Shown here: piece after piece, positions 46,946 to 60,857 of the stretch
Layout of the letters: each line of letters begins with the position of its first letter
Position numbering within the stretch: the first letter of the stretch is position 1
Origin: Hyperoodon ampullatus
Lineage: Eukaryota; Chordata; Mammalia; Artiodactyla; Ziphiidae
Assembly (NCBI GenBank): GCA_949752795.1
Contig: CATKHW010000427.1
Location: 434,001-498,000, forward strand
Length of the DNA: 64,000 nucleotides
Direction of reading: 5' to 3'
Translations under genes and position numbers: made by a program
The notes under the pieces: generated by a model
Told to the model about the DNA's origin: nothing
What the model saw: only the letters and a program-made list of their open reading frames with translations
Database searches by the model: none

Positions 46946-48684
46946 CGTCTCAGTCCCAAGTGTCCCTCCTTATGCCACATCCAGCTGTCGTTGTAGATAG
47001 GGTCATTCCAGCCTTCATCAGAGACCCTGAAGGAATTGTAAAGAATTACCCAGTTTCTTTGTTTTGTTTTTGAAATTCCTTTTTATAGTGGGTTTGAGCT
47101 GATTCTCGCTGCCATGTTTATGCCAGTCTAGACACACTTGATTCCCTTACGGAGACATATCAATACATAGGTTTTAAGATTCTTACTAGTCAGATATTTT
47201 CCTCTGCGGGAAATATGGGGTTTTGAGTCCCTTTCGCTGAGGATGGTGTAGGTCTTGTCTATTCCATAGTTGGTTTTTGGAACGGTACCTGTGCTTATAT
47301 CAAACTCTGGTTTTATGCATCACCCCACCTCTCCTTCCCCCTTAAGCAGGTATAAGAGTGTTTTCTAAATGTGAGACACTGTTCTCTTTCCTAACTCAGT
47401 TCAAGTGTAGCCATGTTTACAGGATCTTCATAAGTGATATCTTATGATAAGTTTCTTTTTCTGTGTGACTTATTTCACTTAGAATCATCGTACCTGAATC
47501 CACCCATTTTGCTGCTACTGGTCTTATGACATTGATTTCATGGCTGAGGGATATTCCATCGTACGTAAGTACCACAATTTTTTGAACCATGTTTATATTT
47601 TCTGGGATACTTAAGGTGTATCCAAGTTGAGGTCCTTGTATGCAGTGCAGCCCTAAATTTTGGGGTGGCTCTGTCTTATTGATTTTCAGTTTTCCCAAGG
47701 TATATTCCCTAGACTGGTAGTGCCCTTGGCTCTGTAGCTCTGTTCTTTACTTGCTGTAGGGAACAGAATGCACTCCTCCAGAGAGGCAGTTGGCAATTTA
47801 CATCCCGCCCATCAGCATAACAAGGCTCCCTGTTCTCCAGGGCCTGTCTTGCCTTTCTTGTTCTTACACATTTTGTGGATGTCCCTTTTGACCGGTGGGA
47901 AGTGATACTTCTTTGTAGTGCAGATTTGCATTGCCCGCTTGCTTGCTTGGCCAAAAAGGGCGTATGCGTTTTCTCCTGAATATATTCAGGAGAAAACGCA
48001 TACGCCCTTTTTGGCCAAGTGCATCATTGTCGAAGTTGTGCCCCTCTTCCTGTGCTTTAAAGGCGATTCCAACGTACCTCTTGAAATCTGTTTCCTGCTA
48101 TTCTGCCTCGCTTTCAAGTCCGCCTCGTTGCCTTCCCTCAACAGATTTTTGGACGATAGTTGTCCTTTATTACTCGGCCAGTTTGTGAATTGCTGTGCCC
48201 CTGAGATCCATTTTTCAACTCGTTTTTGGTGAGCTGACCGCAAGTCCAAAATTTTGGTTCAGGACCTATACTGGTTCCCGGTGGGTGGCTGAGAATTTGG
48301 TTAATTCTTCTTCCTGCCGGGAAATTACAGTGATATGTGCCCGTCCAAATGCCTAACAGCTACTCTCTCATTGGTTCTCCCTCTTCCCTTTCATCCTCTG
48401 CCAAATTGGCAACCTGTGCGAACCAAGAGGTTAAAGGGGCTGTCTCTCCAAGGTGGGAGGTTGATAGTAAAGCAGACGGAAAGTCAAACCGGAGCACCAG
48501 GAGAGGGACTATGCGTTGAGTTTTAGAAACCTTTCGTATTCACAGTGTGTCCGTTCTCTAGGTTTCCCGCACTTGTTATAGCTGTAGTAATATTCCCTTC
48601 AACCTGGAGAGTTCGGACCCATGGAATGGGTGCCATGCATTATTGCTTTAAAGGGTCTGCATTTGCTCACCCAATCTCACCAAT
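46946..48684 (+). repeat. Satellite unit 28 (23/28 pair)
   Basis: Matches unit 23 at 8,693 bp: TACCCAGTTTCTTTG near 47047, CTGAGATCC near 48203, CCAAGGTGGG near 48449. Palindrome 47946-48019 perfect. Confidence 0.93.
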
Positions 48685-50423
48685 CGTCTCAGTCCCAAGT
48701 GTCCCTCCTTATGCCACATCCAGCTGTCGTTGTAGATAGGGTCATTCCAGCCTTCATCAGAGACCCTGAAGGAATTGTAAAGAATTACCCAGTTTCTTTG
48801 TTTTGTTTTTGAAATTCCTTTTTATAGTGGGTTTGAGCTGATTCTCGCTGCCATGTTTATGCCAGTCTAGACACACTTGATTCCCTTACGGAGACATATC
48901 AATACATAGGTTTTAAGATTCTTACTAGTCAGATATTTTCCTCTGCGGGAAATATGGGGTTTTGAGTCCCTTTCGCTGAGGACGGTGTAGGTCTTGTCTA
49001 TTCCATAGTTGGTTTTTGGAACGGTACCTGTGCTTATATCAAACTCTGGTTTTATGCATCACCCCACCTCTGCTTCCCCCTTAAGCAGGTATAAGAGTGT
49101 TTTCTAAATGTGAGACACTGTTCTCTTTCCTAACTCAGTTCAAGTGTAGCCATGTTTACAGGATCTTCATAAGTGATATCTTATGATAAGTTTCTTTTTC
49201 TGTGTGACTTATTTCACTTAGAATCATCGTACCTGAATCCACCCATTTTGCTGCTACTGGTCTTATGATATTGATTTCATGGCTGAGGGATATTCCATCG
49301 TACGTAAGTACCACAATTTTTTGAACCATGTTTATATTTTCTGGGATACTTAAGGTGTATCCAAGTTGAGGTCCTTGTATGCAGTGCAGCCCTAAATTTT
49401 GGGGTGGCTCTGTCTTATTGATTTTCAGTTTTCCCAAGGTATATTCCCTAGACTGGTAGTGCCCTTGGCTCTGTAGCTCTGTTCTTTACTTGTTGTAGGG
49501 AACAGAATGCACTCCTCCAGAGAGGCAGTTGGCAATTTACATCCCGCCCATCAGCATAACAAGGCTCCCTGTTCTCCAGGGCCTGTCTTGCCTTTCTTGT
49601 TCTTACACATTTTGTGGATGTCCCTTTTGACCGGTGGGAAGTGATACTTCTTTGTAGTGCAGATTTGCATTGCCCGCTTGCTTGCTTGGCCAAAAAGGGC
49701 GTCTGCGTTTTCTCCTGAATATATTCAGGAGAAAACGCATACGCCCTTTTTGGCCAAGTGCGTCATTGTCGAAGTTGTGCCCCTCTTCCTGTGCTTTAAA
49801 GGCGATTCCAACGTACCTCTTGAAATCTGTTTCCTGCTATTCTGCCTCGCTTTCAAGTCCGCCTCGTTGCCTTCCCTCAACAGATTTTTGGACGATAGTT
49901 GTCCTTTATTACTCGGCCAGTTTGTGAATTGCTGTGCCCCTGAGCTCCATTTTTCAACTCGTTTTTGGTGAGCTGACCGCAAGTCCAAAATTTTGGTTCA
50001 GGACCTATACTGGTTCCCGGTGGGTGGCTGAGAATTTGGTTAATTCTTCTTCCTGCCGGGAAATTACAGTGATATGTGCCCGTCCAAATGCCTAACAGCT
50101 ACTCTCTCATTGGTTCTCCCTCTTCCCTTTCTTCCTCTGCCAAATTGGCAACCTGTGCGAACCAAGAGGTTAAAGGGGCTGTCTCTCCAAGTTGGGAGGT
50201 TGATAGTAAAGCAGACGGAAAGTCAAACCGGAGCACCAGGAGAGGGACTATGCGTTGAGTTTTAGAAACCTTTCGTATTCACAGTGTGTCCGTTCTCTAG
50301 GTTTCCCGCACATGTTATAGCTGTAGTAATATTCCCTTCAACCTGGAGAGTTCGGACCCATTGAATGGGTGCCATGCATTATTGCTTTAAAGGATCTGCA
50401 TTTGCTCACCCAATCTCACCAAT
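48685..50423 (+). repeat. Satellite unit 29 (24/29/32 family)
   Basis: Matches unit 32 at 5,217 bp and unit 24 at 8,693 bp. Shares CCTTTCTTCCTC near 50126 with unit 32 only. Palindrome 49685-49758 has one private left-arm mismatch (GCGTCTGCG). Confidence 0.93.
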
Positions 50424-52162
50424 CGTCTCAGTCCCAAGTGTCCCTCCTTATGCCACATCCAGCTGTCGTTTTAGATAGGGTCATTCCAGCTTTCATCAGA
50501 GACCCTGAAGGAATTGCAAAGAATTTCCCAGTTTTTTTGTTTTGTTTTTGAAATTCCTTTTTATAGTGGGTTTGAGCTGATTCTCGCTGCCATGTTTATG
50601 CCAGTCTAGACACACTTGATTCCCTTACGGAGACATATCAATACATAGGTTTTAAGATTCTTACTTGTCAGATATTTTCCCCTGCGGGAAATATGGGGTT
50701 TTGAGTCCCTTTCGCTGAGGACGGTGTAGGTCTTGTCTATTCCATAGTTGGTTTTTGGAACGGTACCTGTGCTTATATCAAACTCTGGTTTTATGCATCA
50801 CCCCACCTCTCCTTCCCCCTTAAGCAGGTATAAGAGTGTTTTCTAAATGTGAGACACTGTTCTCTTTCCTAACTCAGTTCAAGTGTAGCCATGTTTACAG
50901 GATCTTCATAAGTGATATCTTATGATAAGTTTCTTTTTCTGTGTGACTTATTTCACTTAGAATCATCGTACCTGAATCCACCCATTTTGCTGCTACTGGT
51001 CTTATGACATTGATTTCATGGCTGAGGGATATTCCATCGTACGTAAGTACCACAATTTTTTGAACCATGTTTATATTTTCTGGGATACTTAAGGTGTATC
51101 CAAGTTGAGGTCCTTGTATGCAGTGCAGCCCTAAATTTTGGGGTGGCTCTGTCTTATTGATTTTCAGTTTTCCCAAGGTATATTCCCTAGACTGGTAGTG
51201 CCCTTGGCTCTGTAGCTCTGTTCTTTACTTGTTGTAGGGAACAGAATGCACTCCTCCAGAGAGGCAGTTGGCAATTTACATGACGCACATCAGCATAACA
51301 AGGCTCCCTGTTCTCCAGGGCCTGTCTTGCCTTTCTTGTTCTTACACATTTTGTGGATGTCCCTTTTGACCGGTGGGAAGTGATACTTCTTTGTAGTGCA
51401 GATTTGCATTGCCCGCTTGTTTGCTTGGCCAAAAAGGGCGTATGCGTTTTCTCCTGAATATATTCAGGAGAAAACGCATACGCCCTTTTTGGCCAAGTGC
51501 ATCATTGTCGAAGTTGTGCCCCTCTTCCTGTGCTTTGAAGGCGATTCCAACGTACCTCTTGAAATCTGTTTCCTGCTATTCTGCCTCGCTTTTAAGTCCG
51601 CCTCGTTGCCTTCCCTCAACAGATTTTTGGACGATAGTTGTCCTTTATTACTCGGCCAGATTGTGAATTGCTGTGCCCCTGAGCTCCATTTTTCAACTCG
51701 TTTTTGGTGAGCTGACCGCAAGTCCAAAATTTTGGTTCAGGACCTATACTGGTTCCCGGTGGGTGGCTGAGAATTTGGTTAATTCTTCTTCCTGCCGGGA
51801 AATTACAGTGATATGTGCCCGTCCAAATGCCTAACAGCTACTCTCTCATTGGTTCTCCCTCTTCCCTTTCATCCTCTGCCAAATTGGCAACCTGTGCGAA
51901 CCAAGAGGTTAAAGGGGCTGTCTCTCCAAGTTGGGAGGTTGATAGTAAAGCAGACGGAAAGTCAAACCGGAGCACCAGGAGAGGGACTATTCGTTGAGTT
52001 TTAGAAACCTTTCGTATTCACAGTGTGTCCGTTCTCTAGGTTTCCCGCACATGTTATAGCTGTAGTAATATTCCCTTCAACCTGGAGAGTTCGGACCCAT
52101 GGAATGGGTGCCATGCATTATTGCTTTAAAGGGTCTGCATTTGCTCACCCAATCTCACCAAT
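50424..52162 (+). repeat. Satellite unit 30 (30/33 pair)
   Basis: Shares GTCGTTTTAG near 50465, CTTACTTGTCAG, CGCTTGTTTGC near 51415 and GGCCAGATTG with unit 33. Private CGCACATC near 51284. Palindrome 51424-51497 perfect. Confidence 0.93.
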
Positions 52163-53901
52163 CGTCTCAGTCCCAAGTGTCCCTCCTTATGCCACATCCA
52201 GCTGTCGTTGTAGATAGGGTCATTCCAGCCTTCATCAGAGACCCTGAAGGAATTGTAAAGAATTTCCCAGTTTTTTTGTTTTGTTTTTGAAATTCCTTTT
52301 TATAGTGGGTTTGAGCTGATTCTCGCTGCCATGTTTATGCCAGTCTAGACACACTTGATTCCCTTACGGAGACATATCAATACATAGGTTTTAAGATTCT
52401 TACTAGTCAGATATTTTCCTCTGCGGGAAATATGGGGTTTTGAGTCCCTTTCGCTGAGGACGGTGTAGGTCTTGTCTATTCCATAGTTGGTTTTTGGAAC
52501 GGTACCTGTGCTTATATCAAACTCTGGTTTTATGCATCACCCCACCTCTCCTTCCCCCTTAAGCAGGTATAAGGGTGTTTTCTAAATGTGAGACACTGTT
52601 CTCTTTCCTAACTCAGTTCAAGTGTAGCCATGTTTACAGGATCTTCATAAGTGATATCTTATGATAAGTTTCTTTTTCTGTGTGACTTATTTCACTTAGA
52701 ATCATCGTACCTGAATCCACCCATTTTGCTGCTACTGGTCTTATGACATTGATTTCATGGCTGAGGGATATTCCATCGTACGTAAGTACCACAATTTTTT
52801 GAACCATGTTTATATTTTCTGGGATACTTAAGGTGTATCCAAGTTGAGGTCCTTGTATGCAGTGCAGCCCTAAATTTTGGGGTGGCTCTGTCTTATTGAT
52901 TTTCAGTTTTCCCAAGGTATATTCCCTAGACTGGTAGTGCCCTTGGCTCTGTAGCTCTGTTCTTTACTTGTTTTAGGGAACAGAATGCACTCCTCCAGAG
53001 AGGCAGTTGGCAATTTACATCCCGCCCATCAGCATAACAAGGCTCCCTGTTCTCCAGGGCCTGTCTTGCCTTTCTTGTTCTTACACATTTTGTGGATGTC
53101 CCTTTTGACCGGTGGGAAGTGATACTTCTTTGTAGTGCAGATTTGCATTGCCCGCTTGCTTGCTTGGCCAAAAAGGGCGTATGCGTTTTCTCCTGAATAT
53201 ATTCAGGAGAAAACGCATACGCCCTTTTTGGCCAAGTGCATCATTGTCGAAGTTGTGCCCCTCTTCCTGTGCTTTAAAGGCGATTCCAACGTACCTCTTG
53301 AAATCTGTTTCCTGCTATTCTGCCTCGCTTTCAAGTCCGCCTCGTTGCCTTCCCTCAACAGATTTTTGGACGATAGTTGTCCTTTATTACTCGGCCAGTT
53401 TGTGAATTGCTGTGCCCCTGAGCTCCATTTTTCAACTCGTTTTTGGTGAGCTGACCGCAAGTCCAAAATTTTGGTTCAGGACCTATACTGGTTCCCGGTG
53501 GGTGGCTGAGAATTTGGTTAATTCTTCTTCCTGCCGGGAAATTACAGTGATATGTGCCCGTCCAAATGCCTAACAGCTACTCTCTCATTGGTTCTCCCTC
53601 TTCCCTTTCATCCTCTGCCAAATTGGCAACCTGTGAGAACCAAGAGGTTAAAGGGGCTGTCTCTCCAAGGTGGGAGGTTGATAGTAAAGCAGACGGAAAG
53701 TCAAACCGGAGCACCAGGAGAGGGACTATGCGTTGAGTTTTAGAAACCTTTCGTATTCACAGTGTGTCCGTTCTCTAGGTTTCCCGCACTTGTTATAGCT
53801 GTAGTAATATTCCCTTCAACCTGGAGAGTTCGGACCCATGGAATGGGTGCCATGCATTATTGCTTTAAAGGGTCTGCATTTGCTCACCCAATCTCACCAA
53901 T
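52163..53901 (+). repeat. Satellite unit 31 (31/34 pair)
   Basis: Shares TATAAGGGTG near 52568 with unit 34 only. Private TGTGAGAACC near 53632. Ends with the CCAAGGTGGG and CGCACTTG variants. Palindrome 53163-53236 perfect. Confidence 0.93.
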
Positions 53902-55640
53902 CGTCTCAGTCCCAAGTGTCCCTCCTTATGCCACATCCAGCTGTCGTTGTAGATAGGGTCATTCCAGCCTTCATCAGAGACCCTGAAGGAATTGTAAAGA
54001 ATTACCCAGTTTCTTTGTTTTGTTTTTGAAATTCCTTTTTATAGTGGGTTTGAGCTGATTCTCGCTGCCATGTTTATGCCAGTCTAGACACACTTGATTC
54101 CCTTACGGAGACATATCAATACATAGGTTTTAAGATTCTTACTAGTCAGATATTTTCCTCTGCGGGAAATATGGGGTTTTGAGTCCCTTTCGCTGAGGAC
54201 GGTGTAGGTCTTGTCTATTCCATAGTTGGTTTTTGGAACGGTACCTGTGCTTATATCAAACTCTGGTTTTATGCATCACCCCACCTCTGCTTCCCCCTTA
54301 AGCAGGTATAAGAGTGTTTTCTAAATGTGAGACACTGTTCTCTTTCCTAACTCAGTTCAAGTGTAGCCATGTTTACAGGATCTTCATAAGTGATATCTTA
54401 TGATAAGTTTCTTTTTCTGTGTGACTTATTTCACTTAGAATCATCGTACCTGAATCCACCCATTTTGCTGCTACTGGTCTTATGATATTGATTTCATGGC
54501 TGAGGGATATTCCATCGTACGTAAGTACCACAATTTTTTGAACCATGTTTATATTTTCTGGGATACTTAAGGTGTATCCAAGTTGAGGTCCTTGTATGCA
54601 GTGCAGCCCTAAATTTTGGGGTGGCTCTGTCTTATTGATTTTCAGTTTTCCCAAGGTATATTCCCTAGACTGGTAGTGCCCTTGGCTCTGTAGCTCTGTT
54701 CTTTACTTGTTGTAGGGAACAGAATGCACTCCTCCAGAGAGGCAGTTGGCAATTTACATCCCGCCCATCAGCATAACAAGGCTCCCTGTTCTCCAGGGCC
54801 TGTCTTGCCTTTCTTGTTCTTACACATTTTGTGGATGTCCCTTTTGACCGGTGGGAAGTGATACTTCTTTGTAGTGCAGATTTGCATTGCCCGCTTGCTT
54901 GCTTGGCCAAAAAGGGCGTATGCGTTTTCTCCTGAATATATTCAGGAGAAAACGCATACGCCCTTTTTGGCCAAGTGCGTCATTGTCGAAGTTGTGCCCC
55001 TCTTCCTGTGCTTTAAAGGCGATTCCAACGTACCTCTTGAAATCTGTTTCCTGCTATTCTGCCTCGCTTTCAAGTCCGCCTCGTTGCCTTCCCTCAACAG
55101 ATTTTTGGACGATAGTTGTCCTTTATTACTCGGCCAGTTTGTGAATTGCTGTGCCCCTGAGCTCCATTTTTCAACTCGTTTTTGGTGAGCTGACCGCAAG
55201 TCCAAAATTTTGGTTCAGGACCTATACTGGTTCCCGGTGGGTGGCTGAGAATTTGGTTAATTCTTCTTCCTGCCGGGAAATTACAGTGATATGTGCCCGT
55301 CCAAATGCCTAACAGCTACTCTCTCATTGGTTCTCCCTCTTCCCTTTCTTCCTCTGCCAAATTGGCAACCTGTGCGAACCAAGAGGTTAAAGGGGCTGTC
55401 TCTCCAAGTTGGGAGGTTGATAGTAAAGCAGACGGAAAGTCAAACCGGAGCACCAGGAGAGGGACTATGCGTTGAGTTTTAGAAACCTTTCGTATTCACA
55501 GTGTGTCCGTTCTCTAGGTTTCCCGCACATGTTATAGCTGTAGTAATATTCCCTTCAACCTGGAGAGTTCGGACCCATTGAATGGGTGCCATGCATTATT
55601 GCTTTAAAGGATCTGCATTTGCTCACCCAATCTCACCAAT
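53902..55640 (+). repeat. Satellite unit 32 (24/29/32 family)
   Basis: Almost identical to unit 29 (5,217 bp upstream) but with an intact palindrome, 54902-54975. Carries ATGATATTG in island A and CCTTTCTTCCTC near 55343. Confidence 0.93.
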
Positions 55641-57379
55641 CGTCTCAGTCCCAAGTGTCCCTCCTTATGCCACATCCAGCTGTCGTTTTAGATAGGGTCA
55701 TTCCAGCTTTCATCAGAGACCCTGAAGGAATTGCAAAGAATTTCCCAGTTTTTTTGTTTTGTTTTTGAAATTCCTTTTTATAGTGGGTTTGAGCTGATTC
55801 TCGCTGCCATGTTTATGCCAGTCTAGACACACTTGATTCCCTTACGGAGACATATCAATACATAGGTTTTAAGATTCTTACTTGTCAGATATTTTCCCCT
55901 GCGGGAAATATGGGGTTTTGAGTCCCTTTCGCTGAGGACGGTGTAGGTCTTGTCTATTCCATAGTTGGTTTTTGGAACGGTACCTGTGCTTATATCAAAC
56001 TCTGGTTTTATGCATCACCCCACCTCTCCTTCCCCCTTAAGCAGGTATAAGAGTGTTTTCTAAATGTGAGACACTGTTCTCTTTCCTAACTCAGTTCAAG
56101 TGTAGCCATGTTTACAGGATCTTCATAAGTGATATCTTATGATAAGTTTCTTTTTCTGTGTGACTTATTTCACTTAGAATCATCGTACCTGAATCCACCC
56201 ATTTTGCTGCTACTGGTCTTATGACATTGATTTCATGGCTGAGGGATATTCCATCGTACGTAAGTACCACAATTTTTTGAACCATGTTTATATTTTCTGG
56301 GATACTTAAGGTGTATCCAAGTTGAGGTCCTTGTATGCAGTGCAGCCCTAAATTTTGGGGTGGCTCTGTCTTATTGATTTTCAGTTTTCCCAAGGTATAT
56401 TCCCTAGACTGGTAGTGCCCTTGGCTCTGTAGCTCTGTTCTTTACTTGTTGTAGGGAACAGAATGCACTCCTCCAGAGAGGCAGTTGGCAATTTACATGA
56501 CGCCCATCAGCATAACAAGGCTCCCTGTTCTCCAGGGCCTGTCTTGCCTTTCTTGTTCTTACACATTTTGTGGATGTCCCTTTTGACCGGTGGGAAGTGA
56601 TACTTCTTTGTAGTGCAGATTTGCATTGCCCGCTTGTTTGCTTGGCCAAAAAGGGCGTATGCGTTTTCTCCTGAATATATTCAGGAGAAAACGCATACGC
56701 CCTTTTTGGCCAAGTGCATCATTGTCGAAGTTGTGCCCCTCTTCCTGTGCTTTGAAGGCGATTCCAACGTACCTCTTGAAATCTGTTTCCTGCTATTCTG
56801 CCTCGCTTTTAAGTCCGCCTCGTTGCCTTCCCTCAACAGATTTTTGGACGATAGTTGTCCTTTATTACTCGGCCAGATTGTGAATTGCTGTGCCCCTGAG
56901 CTCCATTTTTCAACTCGTTTTTGGTGAGCTGACCGCAAGTCCAAAATTTTGGTTCAGGACCTATACTGGTTCCCGGTGGGTGGCTGAGAATTTGGTTAAT
57001 TCTTCTTCCTGCCGGGAAATTACAGTGATATGTGCCCGTCCAAATGCCTAACAGCTACTCTCTCATTGGTTCTCCCTCTTCCCTTTCATCCTCTGCCAAA
57101 TTGGCAACCTGTGCGAACCAAGAGGTTAAAGGGGCTGTCTCTCCAAGTTGGGAGGTTGATAGTAAAGTAGACGGAAAGTCAAACCGGAGCACCAGGAGAG
57201 GGACTATTCGTTGAGTTTTAGAAACCTTTCGTATTCACAGTGTGTCCGTTCTCTAGGTTTCCCGCACATGTTATAGCTGTAGTAATATTCCCTTCAACCT
57301 GGAGAGTTCGGACCCATGGAATGGGTGCCATGCATTATTGCTTTAAAGGGTCTGCATTTGCTCACCCAATCTCACCAAT
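55641..57379 (+). repeat. Satellite unit 33 (30/33 pair)
   Basis: Almost identical to unit 30. Private C-to-T at AAAGTAGACGG near 57165. Palindrome 56641-56714 perfect. Confidence 0.93.
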
Positions 57380-59118
57380 CGTCTCAGTCCCAAGTGTCCC
57401 TCCTTATGCCACATCCAGCTGTCGTTGTAGATAGGGTCATTCCAGCCTTCATCAGAGACCCTGAAGGAATTGTAAAGAATTTCCCAGTTTTTTTGTTTTG
57501 TTTTTGAAATTCCTTTTTATAGTGGGTTTGAGCTGATTCTCGCTGCCATGTTTATGCCAGTCTAGACACACTTGATTCCCTTACGGAGACATATCAATAC
57601 ATAGGTTTTAAGATTCTTACTAGTCAGATATTTTCCTCTGCGGGAAATATGGGGTTTTGAGTCCCTTTCGCTGAGGACGGTGTAGGTCTTGTCTATTCCA
57701 TAGTTGGTTTTTGGAACGGTACCTGTGCTTATATCAAACTCTGGTTTTATGCATCACCCCACCTCTCCTTCCCCCTTAAGCAGGTATAAGGGTGTTTTCT
57801 AAATGTGAGACACTGTTCTCTTTCCTAACTCAGTTCAAGTGTAGCCATGTTTACAGGATCTTCATAAGTGATATCTTATGATAAGTTTCTTTTTCTGTGT
57901 GACTTATTTCACTTAGAATCATCGTACCTGAATCCACCCATTTTGCTGCTACTGGTCTTATGACATTGATTTCATGGCTGAGGGATATTCCATCGTACGT
58001 AAGTACCACAATTTTTTGAACCATGTTTATATTTTCTGGGATACTTAAGGTGTATCCAAGTTGAGGTCCTTGTATGCAGTGCAGCCCTAAATTTTGGGGT
58101 GGCTCTGTCTTATTGATTTTCAGTTTTCCCAAGGTATATTCCCTAGACTGGTAGTGCCCTTGGCTCTGTAGCTCTGTTCTTTACTTGTTTTAGGGAACAG
58201 AATGCACTCCTCCAGAGAGGCAGTTGGCAATTTACATCCCGCCCATCAGCATAACAAGGCTCCCTGTTCTCCAGGGCCTGTCTTGCCTTTCTTGTTCTTA
58301 CACATTTTGTGGATGTCCCTTTTGACCGGTGGGAAGTGATACTTCTTTGTAGTGCAGATTTGCATTGCCCGCTTGCTTGCTTGGCCAAAAAGGGCGTATG
58401 CGTTTTCTCCTGAATATATTCAGGAGAAAACGCATACGCCCTTTTTGGCCAAGTGCATCATTGTCGAAGTTGTGCCCCTCTTCCTGTGCTTTAAAGGCGA
58501 TTCCAACGTACCTCTTGAAATCTGTTTCCTGCTATTCTGCCTCGCTTTCAAGTCCGCCTCGTTGCCTTCCCTCAACAGATTTTTGGACGATAGTTGTCCT
58601 TTATTACTCGGCCAGTTTGTGAATTGCTGTGCCCCTGAGCTCCATTTTTCAACTCGTTTTTGGTGAGCTGACCGCAAGTCCAAAATTTTGGTTCAGGACC
58701 TATACTGGTTCCCGGTGGGTGGCTGAGAATTTGGTTAATTCTTCTTCCTGCCGGGAAATTACAGTGATATGTGCCCGTCCAAATGCCTAACAGCTACTCT
58801 CTCATTGGTTCTCCCTCTTCCCTTTCATCCTCTGCCAAATTGGCAACCTGTGCGAACCAAGAGGTTAAAGGGGCCGTCTCTCCAAGGTGGGAGGTTGATA
58901 GTAAAGCAGACGGAAAGTCAAACCGGAGCACCAGGAGAGGGACTATGCGTTGAGTTTTAGAAACCTTTCGTATTCACAGTGTGTCCGTTCTCTAGGTTTC
59001 CCGCACTTGTTATAGCTGTAGTAATATTCCCTTCAACCTGGAGAGTTCGGACCCATGGAATGGGTGCCATGCATTATTGCTTTAAAGGGTCTGCATTTGC
59101 TCACCCAATCTCACCAAT
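57380..59118 (+). repeat. Satellite unit 34 (31/34 pair)
   Basis: Almost identical to unit 31, with private GGGGCCGTCTC near 58871. Its 3' part also matches unit 17 at 29,561 bp. Palindrome 58380-58453 perfect. Confidence 0.93.
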
Positions 59119-60857
59119 CGTCTCAGTCCCAAGTGTCCCTCCTTATGCCACATCCAGCTGTCGTTGTAGATAGGGTCATTCCAGCCTTCATCAGAGACCC
59201 TGAAGGAATTGTAAAGAATTTCCCAGTTTTTTTGTTTTGTTTTTGAAATTCCTTTTTATAGTGGGTTTGAGCTGATTCTCGCTGCCATGTTTATGCCAGT
59301 CTAGACACACTTGATTCCCTTATGGAGACATATCAATACATAGGTTTTAAGATTCTTACTAGTCAGATATTTTCCTCTGCGGGAAATATGGGGTTTTGAG
59401 TCCCTTTCACTGAGGACGGTGTAGGTCTTGTCTATTCCATAGTTGGTTTTTGGAACGGTACCTGTGCTTATATCAAACTCTGGTTTTATGCATCACCCCA
59501 CCTCTCCTTCCCCCTTAAGCAGGTATAAGAGTGTTTTCTAAATGTGAGACACTGTTCTCTTTCCTAACTCAGTTCAAGTGTAGCCATGTTTACAGGATCT
59601 TCATAAGTGATATCTTATGATAAGTTTCTTTTTCTGTGTGACTTATTTCACTTAGAATCATCGTACCTGAATCCACCCATTTTGCTGCTACTGGTCTTAT
59701 GACATTGATTTCATGGCTGAGGGATATTCCATCGTACGTAAGTACCACAATTTTTTGAACCATGTTTATATTTTCTGGGATACTTAAGGTGTATCCAAGT
59801 TGAGGTCCTTGTATGCAGTGCAGCCCTAAATTTTGGGGTGGCTCTGTCTTATTGATTTTCAGTTCTCCCAAGGTATATTCCCTAGACTGGTAGTGCCCTT
59901 GGCTCTGTAGCTCTGTTCTTTACTTGTTTTAGGGAACAGAATGCACTCCTCCAGAGAGGCAGTTGGCAATTTACATCCCGCCCATCAGCATAACAAGGCT
60001 CCCTGTTCTCCAGGGCCTGTCTTGCCTTTCTTGTTCTTACACATTTTGTGGATGTCCCTTTTGACCGGTGGGAAGTGATACTTCTTTGTAGTGCAGATTT
60101 GCATTGCCCGCTTGCTTGCTTGGCCAAAAAGGGCGTATGTGTTTTCTCCTGAATATATTCAGGAGAAAACGCATACACCCTTTTTGGCCAAGTGCATCAT
60201 TGTCGAAGTTGTGCCCCTCTTCCTGTGCTTTAAAGGCGATTCCAACGTACCTCTTGAAATCTGTTTCCTGCTATTCTGCCTCGCTTTCAAGTCCGCCTCG
60301 TTGCCTTCCCTCAACAGATTTTTGGACGATAGTTGTCCTTTATTACTCGGCCAGTTTGTGAATTGCTGTGCCCCTGAGCTCCATTTTTCAACTCGTTTTT
60401 GGTGAGCTGACCGCAAGTCCAAAATTTTGGTTCAGGACCTATACTGGTTCCCGGTGGGTGGCTGAGAATTTGGTTAATTCTTCTTCCTGCCTGGAAATTA
60501 CAGTGATATGTGCCCGTCCAAATGCCTAACAGCTACTCTCTCATTGGTTCTCCCTCTTCCCTTTCATCCTCTGCCAAATTGGCAACCTGTGCGAACCAAG
60601 AGGTTAAAGGGGCTGTCTCTCCAAGGTGGGAGGTTGATAGTAAAGCAGACGGAAAGTCAAACCGGAGCACCAGGAGAGGGACTATGCGTTGAGTTTTAGA
60701 AACCTTTCGTATTCACAGTGTGTCCGTTCTCTAGGTTTCCCGCACTTGTTATAGCTGTAGTAATATTCCCTTCAACCTGGAGAGTTCGGACCCATGGAAT
60801 GGGTGCCATGCATTATTGCTTTAAAGGGTCTGCATTTGCTCACCCAATCTCACCAAT
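59119..60857 (+). repeat. Satellite unit 35 (18/35 pair)
   Basis: Near-copy of unit 18 (CTTATGGAG, CAGTTCTCCC, CTGCCTGGAAA). Palindrome 60119-60192 has two mismatches: the unit 18 change in the left arm plus CATACACCC in the right arm. Confidence 0.93.

Larger units (their letters stand above)
35250..51200 (+). repeat. Higher-order pentamer, 8,693-bp period, ~1.8 copies
   Basis: Units 21 (3' part) to 25 (5' part) recur as units 26 to 30 in the same order. Pairs 21/26, 22/27, 23/28, 24/29 and 25/30 (5' part) share unit-specific markers. Scattered private substitutions show the two copies are not identical. Confidence 0.8.
48210..59215 (+). repeat. Higher-order trimer, 5,217-bp period, ~2.1 copies
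   Basis: About 48.2-54.0 kb matches about 53.4-59.2 kb. Unit pairs 29/32, 30/33 and 31/34 share rare markers (CCTTTCTTCC, CGCTTGTTTGC, TATAAGGGTG) and differ at only a few sites by eye. Confidence 0.8.
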
